64,000 nt of DNA from contig VGFQ01000002.1 of the NCBI GenBank assembly GCA_016868815.1, positions 310,001 to 374,000 on the forward strand, given 5' to 3'. Both the position numbers and the translations under genes were made by a program. Below the pieces are notes generated by a model, which worked only from the letters and a program-made list of their open reading frames with translations, had not been told where the DNA came from and did not search any database. Shown piece by piece: positions 8,061-16,469 of this stretch. Each line of letters starts with the position of its first letter. The first letter of the stretch is position 1. This DNA comes from Bacteroidota bacterium (GTDB taxonomy: Bacteria; Bacteroidota; Bacteroidia; Chitinophagales; Chitinophagaceae).

Positions 8061-9371
8061 TTATCCCAGGGCACCCGCAATGCATGCGCACATCAGGCAG
8101 GCGATGGTGCCTCCGATGAGGGCCTTGAAGCCGAGTTCTGTCAGGTTTCGACGCTGGTTTGGTGCCAGCTGGCTGATGCCACCGATCTGAATGCCGATGC
8201 TGGCGAAGTTGGCGAAGCCGCAAAGGGCGTATGTAGTGACCAGGATGGACTTGGGATCTGTAATCAGTCCGGAGGATTTCATCTGACTAAAGCTTATGTA
8301 TGCCTGAAACTCGTTGATTACCGTCTTCTCTCCCAGCAACTGTCCTACTTGAACCATCTCCCGAGCGTCTACGCCGATGAGCCAGGCGACGGGAGAAAAG
8401 AGGTAACCCAGCAGCATCTGAAAGGAAAGCCCGTCGTAGCGGCCTTTGCTGAGGCGCTGGATGTCATCGTTGATGCCGAGGTGATACCCGACTGACCCGA
8501 GGATCCAGTTGAGCACATACATAAATGCCGTGAAGACAATCAGCATCGCTCCCACATTCACGGCAAGGCGAAGGCCGTCGGTCGTGCCCTGTGAGATGGC
8601 GTCGAGTGCATTGTCCCCCAACTTATCGCGGCTGATTTCCACTTTTCGTTCCACTTCCTGCGTCTGGGGAAACAGCATCTTGGCGCAGACAATGGCAGCC
8701 GGCGCACTCATGATGGATTGGCTCAGCAGGTGCAGGGCAAAGAATTTCTGCTGCACCACGTCTGACCCTCCGAGGAACCCTACATAGGCGGCAAGTACGC
8801 TGCCTGCTGTGTTAGCCATGCCACCGACCATGATGCACAGCACTTCACTGCGGTTCATCCGTTCTAGGAAAGGGCGAATCATGATGGGGGCCTCTGTCTG
8901 CCCTAGGAAGATGTTCGCTGCTGTTGAAACGCTCTCGGCACCTGAGATGCGGAGCCGGCTGAGCAGCATGGCAAAAAATCTGACGACTGCCTGCAGCACG
9001 CCGAGGTAGTAGAGCAGGGCCGACAAAGCGGAAAAGAAGATGATGTTGGGCAGCACTTGTACCCCGAAGATGTAGGCCCAGTTGCCGGAGGCGTCGGCCA
9101 GGTTGCCGAAGATAAACTCGATGCCTTTATGGGCCAGGTTGATGAGTTCGACAAACTTATCCGAGCACCATTGGATGAGGATGCGGAATAAATTGTAGCG
9201 ACCTTCTGATAATACGCCCACGGCAAACGCCACTTGCGCCAGGATGCCCAGCCCGACAAGTCGCCAGTTGATGGCCCGGCGGTTGTTACTCAAGAGGTAG
9301 CATACAAGTACCAGAAAGGCCATCCCCAAGGCTCCACGCGTCAGGTTGTCAAAAAGGGAGTGCGTACCCAT
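8061..9371 (-). CDS. nupC: Concentrative nucleoside transporter (CNT/NupC family)
   Basis: An inner-membrane transporter that brings in nucleosides with protons or sodium. The 436 residues form about ten hydrophobic segments. CNT signatures are visible: the N-terminal transporter domain (AFAVGVLSEGRYNLF), the gate region IFGVQVLPNIIFFSAL, the substrate motif ANIFLGQTEAPIMIRPF and the C-terminal GFANFASIGIQIGG. It is flanked by mqnE downstream and the flippase upstream on the same strand, with no overlap to either. A deoxyribose-phosphate aldolase gene about 21 kb away would fit salvage of imported nucleosides, but they are not linked. Confidence 0.93.
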   Translation of the reverse strand: MGTHSLFDNLTRGALGMAFLVLVCYLLSNNRRAINWRLVGLGILAQVAFAVGVLSEGRYNLFRILIQWCSDKFVELINLAHKGIEFIFGNLADASGNWAYIFGVQVLPNIIFFSALSALLYYLGVLQAVVRFFAMLLSRLRISGAESVSTAANIFLGQTEAPIMIRPFLERMNRSEVLCIMVGGMANTAGSVLAAYVGFLGGSDVVQQKFFALHLLSQSIMSAPAAIVCAKMLFPQTQEVERKVEISRDKLGDNALDAISQGTTDGLRLAVNVGAMLIVFTAFMYVLNWILGSVGYHLGINDDIQRLSKGRYDGLSFQMLLGYLFSPVAWLIGVDAREMVQVGQLLGEKTVINEFQAYISFSQMKSSGLITDPKSILVTTYALCGFANFASIGIQIGGISQLAPNQRRNLTELGFKALIGGTIACLMCACIAGALG

Positions 9372-9432
9372 AGACAGTTGTTGTCGGATCTGCGTTCAAG
9401 ATAGGCATTTTGCCCATCGATGCTGTCGCTGG

Positions 9433-10929
9433 CTATCCTTTCGGTCTGGTGATCTTTTCGTACAGGGAGCGGGCAAGTCCTTGGATATCGTCTGAGATCC
9501 GCAGACGAAGGACCAGGGCGCCAAAGACGGCGATAAAGAGGCCGGAGCGCAAGGCGATGTCAGCCCCCATCCATCCCGTGGAAGGAACTATCAGGCATGC
9601 CCCCAGGCAGGCTGCCGCCAACACAAGGATTTGTATATGGCCTTTTGTAAACGGCTGCATTTGGAAGAGCCGCCAAATGAGCAAAAGCCTCGCCAGGTTG
9701 AAGACCACCAGCGATATCAGATTTCCATAGGCCGGCCCCATCACACCATATCGCTTGGTGAGCCAATAGTTCAGGGGTATCGACAGCGCCATCAGCAAGA
9801 GGTTGGTGAAGAAATCCACTTTCCAGAATTTGGAGAGCAGCAGCACCTGGGTGTTGAGGCCGGTCGATAAGTCGGCCAGCTTTCCCAGTCCATTCACCAC
9901 GACGAGTAGTACCAAGGCCTCATACCCGCTGCCCAGCCATGCCGAGGCATCCCTGATGTTCAACAGGACAAGGCAGAAGATACCGATGCCTGCCAGCATG
10001 AGATGCAGCGATGTCTTATGATACAACCGCTGGATCCGACCCATGTTCCGGTCTTTCCATGCTTCCGCGATATGGGGTGTCGAGATCGCTATGAGGCTTC
10101 GCTGCGGGACGTCCATCACGGTCACGAGGTAGGTGGCGATCGTGAAGACGGCCGCATCTGCCAGTCCGCCCTGCGATTGGCTGGCCAGGATGATCGTGTC
10201 GTTCATGCGAGCGATGATGTTCAGCAGCGCTGCCCCCAACATATAGGTGCCAAAGGAGGCGATGCGCCCCTTGAGCCGAAGGGTCACATAGCTGGGCCTT
10301 GGGTGCATGGCAAGCCCGCCGGCAGCCCCGACCCCCACCATGAGGATGACGACCAACGGCAGATAGATCCATCCATAGAGTCCGATAAAGCCGTCGAAGC
10401 CCACGATCCCTAACAGGAATAACAGGATCATCCCAGTAGTCAACATCCGAAACCCGAATTCCTTCATCGCGTTCGAGAGCACCGTCTTCCGCCAATTCCA
10501 GGCATGGGCCTCCATGATGGAGAAGAAAACCATGCAAATCGTCAGCGGGTAAATCAGATGGAAGTATTCGACAAACAGTGGAGACCGGGCGCTGAATTTT
10601 CTGACGATCAGCGGCTGCAGCAGGGGCAGCCCTAGCCAGAGCAACAAACAGCCTAGTATCCCCAGCGAGAGACTGAGGAATGGCAGGTCGCTGCCTCTGC
10701 CTCGTACATACGACTGGTAAAAGGGAAAGAAACGCAGCGTGATAGAGACGCTGCCCAGCGAGCATACTGTCGCCAAGACCATCGATACATCCAGCAGGAT
10801 ACGCGTCAGACCTATCTGTTCGGTGGTGAAATTTCGAGGGAAGAGGATGAGGATATTCACCGCGCCAATGGCAAAGCCCAGATAGATGAGCGCACTCGAG
10901 AAGATGCTCTGGCGGCCTATTTGACCCAT
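9433..10929 (-). CDS. Oligosaccharide flippase / polysaccharide biosynthesis protein (MOP superfamily)
   Basis: A 498-residue polytopic membrane protein with some 12-14 hydrophobic segments. Its N-terminal helix pair matches Wzx-type lipid-linked oligosaccharide flippases of the MOP/MATE superfamily: SIFSSALIYLGFAIGAVNIL, then FPRNFTTEQIGLTRI. It probably moves a lipid-linked glycan across the inner membrane. No glycosyltransferases surround it, so the cargo is unknown. Its ATG at 10929 lies inside the end of a 63-codon upstream open frame (13-bp overlap), which could couple their translation. Downstream is nupC. Confidence 0.85.
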   Translation of the reverse strand: MGQIGRQSIFSSALIYLGFAIGAVNILILFPRNFTTEQIGLTRILLDVSMVLATVCSLGSVSITLRFFPFYQSYVRGRGSDLPFLSLSLGILGCLLLWLGLPLLQPLIVRKFSARSPLFVEYFHLIYPLTICMVFFSIMEAHAWNWRKTVLSNAMKEFGFRMLTTGMILLFLLGIVGFDGFIGLYGWIYLPLVVILMVGVGAAGGLAMHPRPSYVTLRLKGRIASFGTYMLGAALLNIIARMNDTIILASQSQGGLADAAVFTIATYLVTVMDVPQRSLIAISTPHIAEAWKDRNMGRIQRLYHKTSLHLMLAGIGIFCLVLLNIRDASAWLGSGYEALVLLVVVNGLGKLADLSTGLNTQVLLLSKFWKVDFFTNLLLMALSIPLNYWLTKRYGVMGPAYGNLISLVVFNLARLLLIWRLFQMQPFTKGHIQILVLAAACLGACLIVPSTGWMGADIALRSGLFIAVFGALVLRLRISDDIQGLARSLYEKITRPKG

Positions 10930-11108
10930 GCTTCGGGATTTGACAGGTCAGCTTCTCGAATGACCGTACGGGTTGTTAAGGTCGACCTGCATCGATGGCA
11001 TGCTGCTTTGGGTTCCATGCCTTTGCAAAGGATGGCGGCTCCCTCATGACTTTTCCAGGCCTTGGTCTCAGGATCCTCTGACGGCATAGCCCACCATTCT
11101 CTATCCAT
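10917..11108 (-). CDS. Possible small protein upstream of and overlapping the flippase
   Basis: A 63-codon frame beginning MDREWWAMPSEDPETK, with three cysteines (one pair spaced C-x2-C in CHRC) and no hydrophobic segment. I recognise no family. Two things support expression. An exact TACCTTTG promoter element lies 4 nt before its ATG, and its 3' end overlaps the flippase start by 13 bp. Against it: the composition is unremarkable and the 4-nt spacing may simply mark a transcript start for the flippase. It is the only candidate in the 283-bp gap between the flippase and the methyltransferase gene. Confidence 0.35.
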   Translation of the reverse strand: MDREWWAMPSEDPETKAWKSHEGAAILCKGMEPKAACHRCRSTLTTRTVIREADLSNPEAWVK

Positions 11109-11112
11109 TGTT

Positions 11113-11120
11113 CAAAGGTA
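11113..11120 (-). promoter_or_regulatory. -7 promoter element TACCTTTG before the small ORF and flippase
   Basis: The minus strand reads TACCTTTG-AACA-ATG, an exact TAnnTTTG match 4 nt from the start codon. It is likely the promoter for the flippase transcript. Confidence 0.45.
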
Positions 11121-11200
11121 ACCAATCAGTCCATTGGGCTTTATCACCAACCCTCGGCAGGCGTCGCGCGGACGAGATGGAATGTTGCTTCACCCCAGAC

Positions 11201-11208
11201 TATCTTTG
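11201..11208 (+). promoter_or_regulatory. -7 promoter element TATCTTTG 4 nt before the TylF-like gene
   Basis: The sequence reads TATCTTTG-ACAC-ATG, an exact consensus match with only four bases to the start codon, so the mRNA is probably leaderless. Confidence 0.5.
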
Positions 11209-11212
11209 ACAC

Positions 11213-11959
11213 ATGCTACATACTTTCTTCAACCGGCTGGCTGCAAGATTCGGGTATCGGCTAGCCCCCCTCGTCGATCCGCCACCGCCGGATCTTGCCT
11301 CGGATGCATTGTTTTTATCGATCTACCAAAAGGTTCGGCCCTATACCATGACATCCATGGAAAGGCTCTACGCCCTGCACCAGGCCGTACGCTATGTCGT
11401 GGAGAAAAAAATACCGGGAGACTTCGTCGAATGCGGTGTATGGCGGGGTGGCAGTTGTATGATGATGGCCCTCACCCTCGAATCTATAGGTGCTGTGGGA
11501 AGAAAGATCCACCTCTACGATACGTTCGAAGGGATGTCGGAGCCGACAGCCGCCGACCGGCAGCATTCGGGTGAGTCTGCAGAAAACTTGCTTCAACAAG
11601 AAGATAAGTCCGATCCACATTCCATCTGGTGCGCTTCGGCGATAAATGACGTTCGGGCAAATGTTGGATCTACAGGCCTCCCAGCAGATACCTTCATCTT
11701 CCATAAGGGCAAGGTGGAGGATACCATCCCCGCGGAAATCCCGGAAGCCATCTGCTTGCTGCGGTTGGATACCGACTGGTATGCATCCACCAGGCACGAA
11801 CTCCAACACCTATATCCCCTCCTAGGCGCCGGGGGGGTCCTCATCATAGACGATTTCGGTCATTGGGAGGGCGCCCGCAAGGCGGTGACTGAGTACTTCT
11901 CCGGTCAAGCCCACTGGCTCCATCGCATCGACTATACAGGCCGTTGCTTGATCAAATGA
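11213..11959 (+). CDS. TylF/MycF-family O-methyltransferase
   Basis: A SAM-dependent class I methyltransferase of 248 residues, related to macrocin O-methyltransferase. Visible motifs are GDFVECGVWRGGSCMMM (SAM-binding glycine loop), IHLYDTFEGMSEP (acidic ribose contact), and CLLRLDTDWYASTRHEL followed by GGVLIIDDFGHWEGARKAV, the metal-binding aspartates of the TylF family. These enzymes methylate sugar hydroxyls, and a glycan substrate fits the neighbouring flippase, although the two are divergent. No other glycan-synthesis genes are near. It converges on trxA with an 18-bp gap that contains the 6-bp inverted repeat TGACCC/GGGTCA. Confidence 0.87.
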   Translation: MLHTFFNRLAARFGYRLAPLVDPPPPDLASDALFLSIYQKVRPYTMTSMERLYALHQAVRYVVEKKIPGDFVECGVWRGGSCMMMALTLESIGAVGRKIHLYDTFEGMSEPTAADRQHSGESAENLLQQEDKSDPHSIWCASAINDVRANVGSTGLPADTFIFHKGKVEDTIPAEIPEAICLLRLDTDWYASTRHELQHLYPLLGAGGVLIIDDFGHWEGARKAVTEYFSGQAHWLHRIDYTGRCLIK

Positions 11960-11977
11960 CCCCTCGAACGCCTTGGG

Positions 11978-12295
11978 TCAAATATTGGCCTCGATCTTTT
12001 TGACGAAATTGCCTTTTGGCTGGGCGCCTACAAGCTTGTCGATCACCTTTCCACCTTTGATGAACAAGATAGCAGGGATGGAGGTGATGCCATAGTTCAT
12101 CGAGAGCTGCGGATTGTGGTCCACATTCACTTTTCCGATGTTGACACGCCCTTCGTACTCTTTGGAGAGCTCTTCTACCACCGGACCAATCGCCCGGCAG
12201 GGCCCGCACCACTCGGCCCAAAAATCAACTACGGTGAGTTTTTCCGAGTCCATCACTTCCGTCTGGAAGTTTGCATCGTTGAATTCCCTTGCCAT
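11978..12295 (-). CDS. trxA: Thioredoxin
   Basis: A 105-residue cytosolic dithiol-disulfide oxidoreductase. The active site is WCGPC with Cys30 and Cys33, the cis-proline loop is ITSIPA, and the buried Asp is in VVDFWAEW. The length and all motifs are those of classical thioredoxin 1. No signal peptide is present. It is transcribed alone on the minus strand, 83 bp downstream of dnaE. The region just upstream is AT-rich, but I could not place a clear TAnnTTTG element. MsrA in this window is a plausible client, as methionine sulfoxide reductases are recycled by thioredoxin. Confidence 0.97.
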   Translation of the reverse strand: MAREFNDANFQTEVMDSEKLTVVDFWAEWCGPCRAIGPVVEELSKEYEGRVNIGKVNVDHNPQLSMNYGITSIPAILFIKGGKVIDKLVGAQPKGNFVKKIEANI

Positions 12296-12378
12296 GTGTG
12301 TTCTGTTTTATAAAAAATTATCAACGTAACAAAAATCTGACCACGTAGTTTGAAAAGATCCTTTTGTCAGGCCCACCA

Positions 12379-15300
12379 TCAGCCATATTCTACATTGACC
12401 TCCCACTGGGGGTTCTCCTGCAGGAAATGCGTCAATTCGTCATTCATTTCAAATCCTTTGTCAAAAGTGGAAAGTACGATGCTTTGGGCCTCTTTCCTAT
12501 CTGATATCACGAATTTAAGCCGTGCTTTCCCCGGGTGTTCCCGCAGGTTCTTCTCAAAGAAGGCGAGATGCTGTTCCTCCAGCATCCGGGGCTGGAACGA
12601 CAGTTGTAATCGTCGGGTGAGGACTTTTTTGATGGTCTCCAACAGGCAGATGTCTGAAATGCGGAACTGCCATTCGTCTCGGAACTCTCTTTTTTCGAAG
12701 CGGCCTGCGACAAACAGGCAGTTGCCATTTTCGAAATAGTTTGCGTACCGGATATATTGATCGCTGAAAAGGGTGATCTCGATTTTGCCGGTGAAGTCTT
12801 CCAGGGTAAGGACGCCGTAGCGGGTGGCGTTGCGGGATATCCTGTGTTGGGCGCCGGTGACCAGTCCTGCCAGCCTAAAGGCCCGGGCTGGCTGCGGGAG
12901 CCTGGATACTTCGGCGAGGTGGTGCTGGTAGTCGGAGATGGTACTGATGCCATAGTGGATCATCTCGAAGCGGAAATGGTCCAGCGGGTGGCCGCTGAGG
13001 AATATGCCTGTGATTTCTTTTTCCTTGTCCAGCAGCTCGGTAAGCGACCAGTGGGGGCAATCGATGATGCGGGGCAGGGGGATGTCGTAGGCCAGCGGAA
13101 GGTCGCCAAAAAGGGTGTTGGCGGCGCTGGCCGATTGGCTCTGGTGAATATTTCCGTAGCGGATGATCTTTTCCAAGCCGGTCACGCTCTCGCCTTCTTG
13201 CAGGTGGAAATACTGGGCCCGGTGGAGGCTTTTGTCGAAGTCCAATGCCCCGGACATCGCCAGGCATTCGAGGGATTTTCGGTTGACGACCCGCTGGTTC
13301 ACTCGCTTTACCAAATCGAAGACAGTCTGAAATGGGCCTTGCCGCCTCCGATCTTCAATAATGGCCTCTACGGCGGCCTCACCCACACCCTTAAGCCCAC
13401 CCAGCCCGATGCGGATCTCTCCCTTGCTATTGACTGCAAATCCGTTCTGCGACTCGTTCATGTCTGGTCCGAGTACGGTGATGCCCATCCGACGGCACTC
13501 CTCCATAAAAAAGGTAATCTTATCGATGTTCCCAGCATGGTTCAGCACGGCTGCCATGTATTCTGAGGGGTAGTTGGCCTTCAGGTAGGCCGTCTGATAG
13601 GCTACCATAGCATAGCAGGTGGAATGCGACTTGTTGAAGGCGTATTGGGCGAACGCTTCCCAGTCGGTCCATATCTTCTCCAGCTTGTCCTTTGGATGCC
13701 CTTTGCCAGCAGCACCCTCCATAAAGCGGGGCCGCATCTGGTCGAGCACTGGCTTATCCTTCTTGCCCATCGCTTTACGGAGTACGTCGGCATCACCCTT
13801 GGTGAATCCTGCAAGCTTCTGTGCGAGCAACATCACCTGTTCCTGGTAGACGGTGATGCCATAAGACTCTTGCAGGAACTCCTCCATCTCGGGCAGATCG
13901 TAGCTGACTACTTCCCGGCCGTGCTTGCGGTCTATGTAGTTGGGAATATACTCCATAGGCCCGGGTCGGTAGAGGGCGTTCATGGCGATGAGATCATCGA
14001 AGTTGTCTGGCTTCAGCTCTCGCAAATATTTTTGCATGCCGGGGCTCTCAAACTGGAAGGTTCCGATGGTCTCGGCCCGCTGATAAAGCTGGAAGGTCTT
14101 GGCATCATCCAGGGGTAGATGGTCTAGGTCGATCGATAGGCCGTGGTGCTGGCGAACCAACTCGAGGGTCGTCTTGAGGATGTTGAGTGTCTTCAGTCCC
14201 AGAAAGTCCATTTTCAGGACTCCAGCCTTTTCAATCAGGTTGCCTTCTATCTGGGTGACCCAGAGCGGAGAGTCCTTTGCCGTACAGACGGGCACCAGCT
14301 CCGTCAGGTCCTGCGGGGCGATGATGATGCCGGCGGCATGGATGCTGGTATTTCGGAGGGAACCTTCCAGGATCTCTGCTTCCCGCAGCACTCGCCCGGA
14401 GAGGTCATCGCGTCCGTAGACTTCACGGATGCGTTTGACATTTTCCAGGTCGTCGGGGTTGAGGCCATTCTTTTCCACCAGTGCCTGGTCGCTGCCGCTG
14501 AACGGGGCATGTAAGACTCTTTTCAGGGAGATGCCGGGTTTTTCAGGCACCAGCTTCGCCAATGCATTGGACTCGGGCAATGGGAGGTCCATGACCCGCG
14601 CGACGTCTTTGATGCTCATCTTAGCCGCCATCGTGCCATAGGTCACAATCTGGGCTACCTGGTTTCGTCCATATTTGGAGACGACGTAGTCGATCACTTT
14701 CTGCCGGCCATCGTCGTCGAAGTCCGTGTCGATGTCGGGCATCGACTTTCGATCGGGGTTCAGGAATCGCTCAAACAGAAGCCGGTATTTGATCGGGTCG
14801 ATGTTGGTGATGCCGATGCAATAGGCGACCGCACTCCCAGCGGCAGAGCCCCGTCCGGGGCCGATGAACACGCCCAGCTCCCGCCCCGCCCGGATGAAGT
14901 CTGATACGATCAGAAAGTAGCCCGCGAAGCCCATCGTGCGAATGGTGAACAATTCAAAGCGCAGCCTTTCCTCTACCTCTGGCGTCATCTCGGCATAGCG
15001 CTGTCGCGCTCCTTCCCAGGTCAGGTGCTCCAGGTAGGCGTCTTGCGAGTCGAAGCCTGTAGGCACGGTGAAATGGGGCAGCAAGATGTCTCGTTTAAGG
15101 TCAAGCAGCTCCACTTTGTCGACGATCTCGTTGGTGTTGTCGATGGCTTCTTCCAGGTCCTGGAAAGTCCGCTGCATCTCTTCCGTCGACTTCAAATAGA
15201 ACTGGTCATTCGGAAATGCGAACCGCTTATCGCGCACGTTCAGGTCGTAGTCGGAGAACTCTCGGAGGGCAGGGGTGGAGAGCTTCTCGCCAGTATTGAT

Positions 15301-16005
15301 GCAGAGCAGGATGTCGTGGGCGTTGAAGTCGGACTGGTCAACATAATGCGAGTCGTTCGAAGCAATCACTTTTACGCCATACTTCCGGGCGAATCCCAGC
15401 AAGAGGGCATTGACGCGGTCCTGCTCGGGCAAGCCATGCCGCTGCAATTCCACGTAGTAGTCGTCTTGGAAGATATTCAGCCACCATTTGAACTCATTCT
15501 CGGCCTCTTCCTCGCTCTTCTTCAGGATAGCCTGTGGCACCAGCGCGCCCAGGCAGCAGGTGGTGGCGATGAGCCCCTGGTGGTGGCGATGGATCAGCTC
15601 TTTGTCGATGCGCGGGTACTTGCTGTACATTCCTTCGATAAAGCCCAGGGACGACAGCTTCATCAGGTTGCGGTAGCCCATCTCGTCTTTTGCCAGCAGG
15701 ATCTGGTGATATCTAGGGTCTCGCTCCCCTTTGGAGAAGGTTTTCCGGTGCCGATTTTCGGTGATGTAGAACTCGCAGCCCACGATAGGCTTTACCTTGG
15801 GTGGGCTTTTCTTGTTTGTTGGGTCCGAAGGGTGGTTCCAGGCTTCTGCTACGAACTGGAAGACGCCAAACATATTGCCATGGTCGCTGATCGCTAGGGC
15901 AGGCATCCCATCTTTGGCGGCTTTTGTGAACAGAGCACTGATAGGGGCCGCCCCGTCGAGCAGCGAGTATTGGGTATGGACGTGTAAGTGTGAGAAACGG
16001 GGCAT
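12379..16005 (-). CDS. dnaE: DNA polymerase III subunit alpha
   Basis: The replicative polymerase catalytic subunit, about 1208 residues, the normal size. It opens with the PHP domain (HLHVHTQYSLLDG, with its histidine pair). The polymerase core follows, with the catalytic aspartates in MPDIDTDFDDDGR around residue 425 and FIGPGRGSAAGSAVAYC upstream of it. Then come the tandem helix-hairpin-helix region, the OB fold (YGVLTLEDFTGKIEITLFSD) and a C-terminal tail ending VEYG. The ATG at 16005 (MPRFSHLHVH) is preferred over the open frame's first ATG at 16053, which adds 16 unconserved residues. No intein is seen. It is monocistronic on the minus strand. Confidence 0.97.
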   Translation of the reverse strand: MPRFSHLHVHTQYSLLDGAAPISALFTKAAKDGMPALAISDHGNMFGVFQFVAEAWNHPSDPTNKKSPPKVKPIVGCEFYITENRHRKTFSKGERDPRYHQILLAKDEMGYRNLMKLSSLGFIEGMYSKYPRIDKELIHRHHQGLIATTCCLGALVPQAILKKSEEEAENEFKWWLNIFQDDYYVELQRHGLPEQDRVNALLLGFARKYGVKVIASNDSHYVDQSDFNAHDILLCINTGEKLSTPALREFSDYDLNVRDKRFAFPNDQFYLKSTEEMQRTFQDLEEAIDNTNEIVDKVELLDLKRDILLPHFTVPTGFDSQDAYLEHLTWEGARQRYAEMTPEVEERLRFELFTIRTMGFAGYFLIVSDFIRAGRELGVFIGPGRGSAAGSAVAYCIGITNIDPIKYRLLFERFLNPDRKSMPDIDTDFDDDGRQKVIDYVVSKYGRNQVAQIVTYGTMAAKMSIKDVARVMDLPLPESNALAKLVPEKPGISLKRVLHAPFSGSDQALVEKNGLNPDDLENVKRIREVYGRDDLSGRVLREAEILEGSLRNTSIHAAGIIIAPQDLTELVPVCTAKDSPLWVTQIEGNLIEKAGVLKMDFLGLKTLNILKTTLELVRQHHGLSIDLDHLPLDDAKTFQLYQRAETIGTFQFESPGMQKYLRELKPDNFDDLIAMNALYRPGPMEYIPNYIDRKHGREVVSYDLPEMEEFLQESYGITVYQEQVMLLAQKLAGFTKGDADVLRKAMGKKDKPVLDQMRPRFMEGAAGKGHPKDKLEKIWTDWEAFAQYAFNKSHSTCYAMVAYQTAYLKANYPSEYMAAVLNHAGNIDKITFFMEECRRMGITVLGPDMNESQNGFAVNSKGEIRIGLGGLKGVGEAAVEAIIEDRRRQGPFQTVFDLVKRVNQRVVNRKSLECLAMSGALDFDKSLHRAQYFHLQEGESVTGLEKIIRYGNIHQSQSASAANTLFGDLPLAYDIPLPRIIDCPHWSLTELLDKEKEITGIFLSGHPLDHFRFEMIHYGISTISDYQHHLAEVSRLPQPARAFRLAGLVTGAQHRISRNATRYGVLTLEDFTGKIEITLFSDQYIRYANYFENGNCLFVAGRFEKREFRDEWQFRISDICLLETIKKVLTRRLQLSFQPRMLEEQHLAFFEKNLREHPGKARLKFVISDRKEAQSIVLSTFDKGFEMNDELTHFLQENPQWEVNVEYG

Positions 16006-16267
16006 CTCAGCCGTGATGGGTTGGGAGAGAGGGCGAATCTCCGTATTTCCCAACCCTCAGGGGAGGGTCTTTTTTCCACATTCATTGCCGGAAGCAAGGA
16101 TTTGTCTGGAGGCGTTGGAAGTATTTTTCCACATCATGCTTTTTAACAAGTAAAATGTTTTGATATCTTCAATTCAGAGTTTTACCTGTTCAAACTACCT
16201 AAACATTTTTAATGTGAACTTTAGTAATGTATAGCCCTGCTTTAATTGATTCACCTACTCAAGTTGT

Positions 16268-16465
16268 ATGCACAGGAACACACATGATAAAGTCTTGGGG
16301 GGGGTGCTCTCCGGTTTAGGGGATGCGATAGGGTTGAGTGCTACCCTGCTCCGGGTTCTCTTCCTGTTGGCCTTCTTTGGCATAGGAGGCATCACGCTGG
16401 GAATCTCTTCCGGCGCAATGACGCTTCTATATGTGGTCTTCTGGATCTTTACGCCCTCGAGGTAG
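16268..16465 (+). CDS. PspC domain protein
   Basis: A 65-residue membrane protein formed almost entirely of one PspC domain. It has an N-terminal KVLGGVLSGLGDAIGLS (the glycine-rich opening of PspC) followed by two hydrophobic stretches, ending in WIFTPSR. PspC domains act in envelope stress signalling; the stand-alone form is common in Bacteroidota and its exact job is unknown. It ends 4 bp from the convergent M1 peptidase gene. The 262 bp between dnaE and this gene are AT-rich and hold no other frame that I can support. Confidence 0.88.
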   Translation: MHRNTHDKVLGGVLSGLGDAIGLSATLLRVLFLLAFFGIGGITLGISSGAMTLLYVVFWIFTPSR

Positions 16466-16469
16466 GGGA

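Noticed and set aside
15025-15897. 290-codon frame antisense to dnaE
   Set aside because: Shadow of a conserved essential gene; no start signal or domain.
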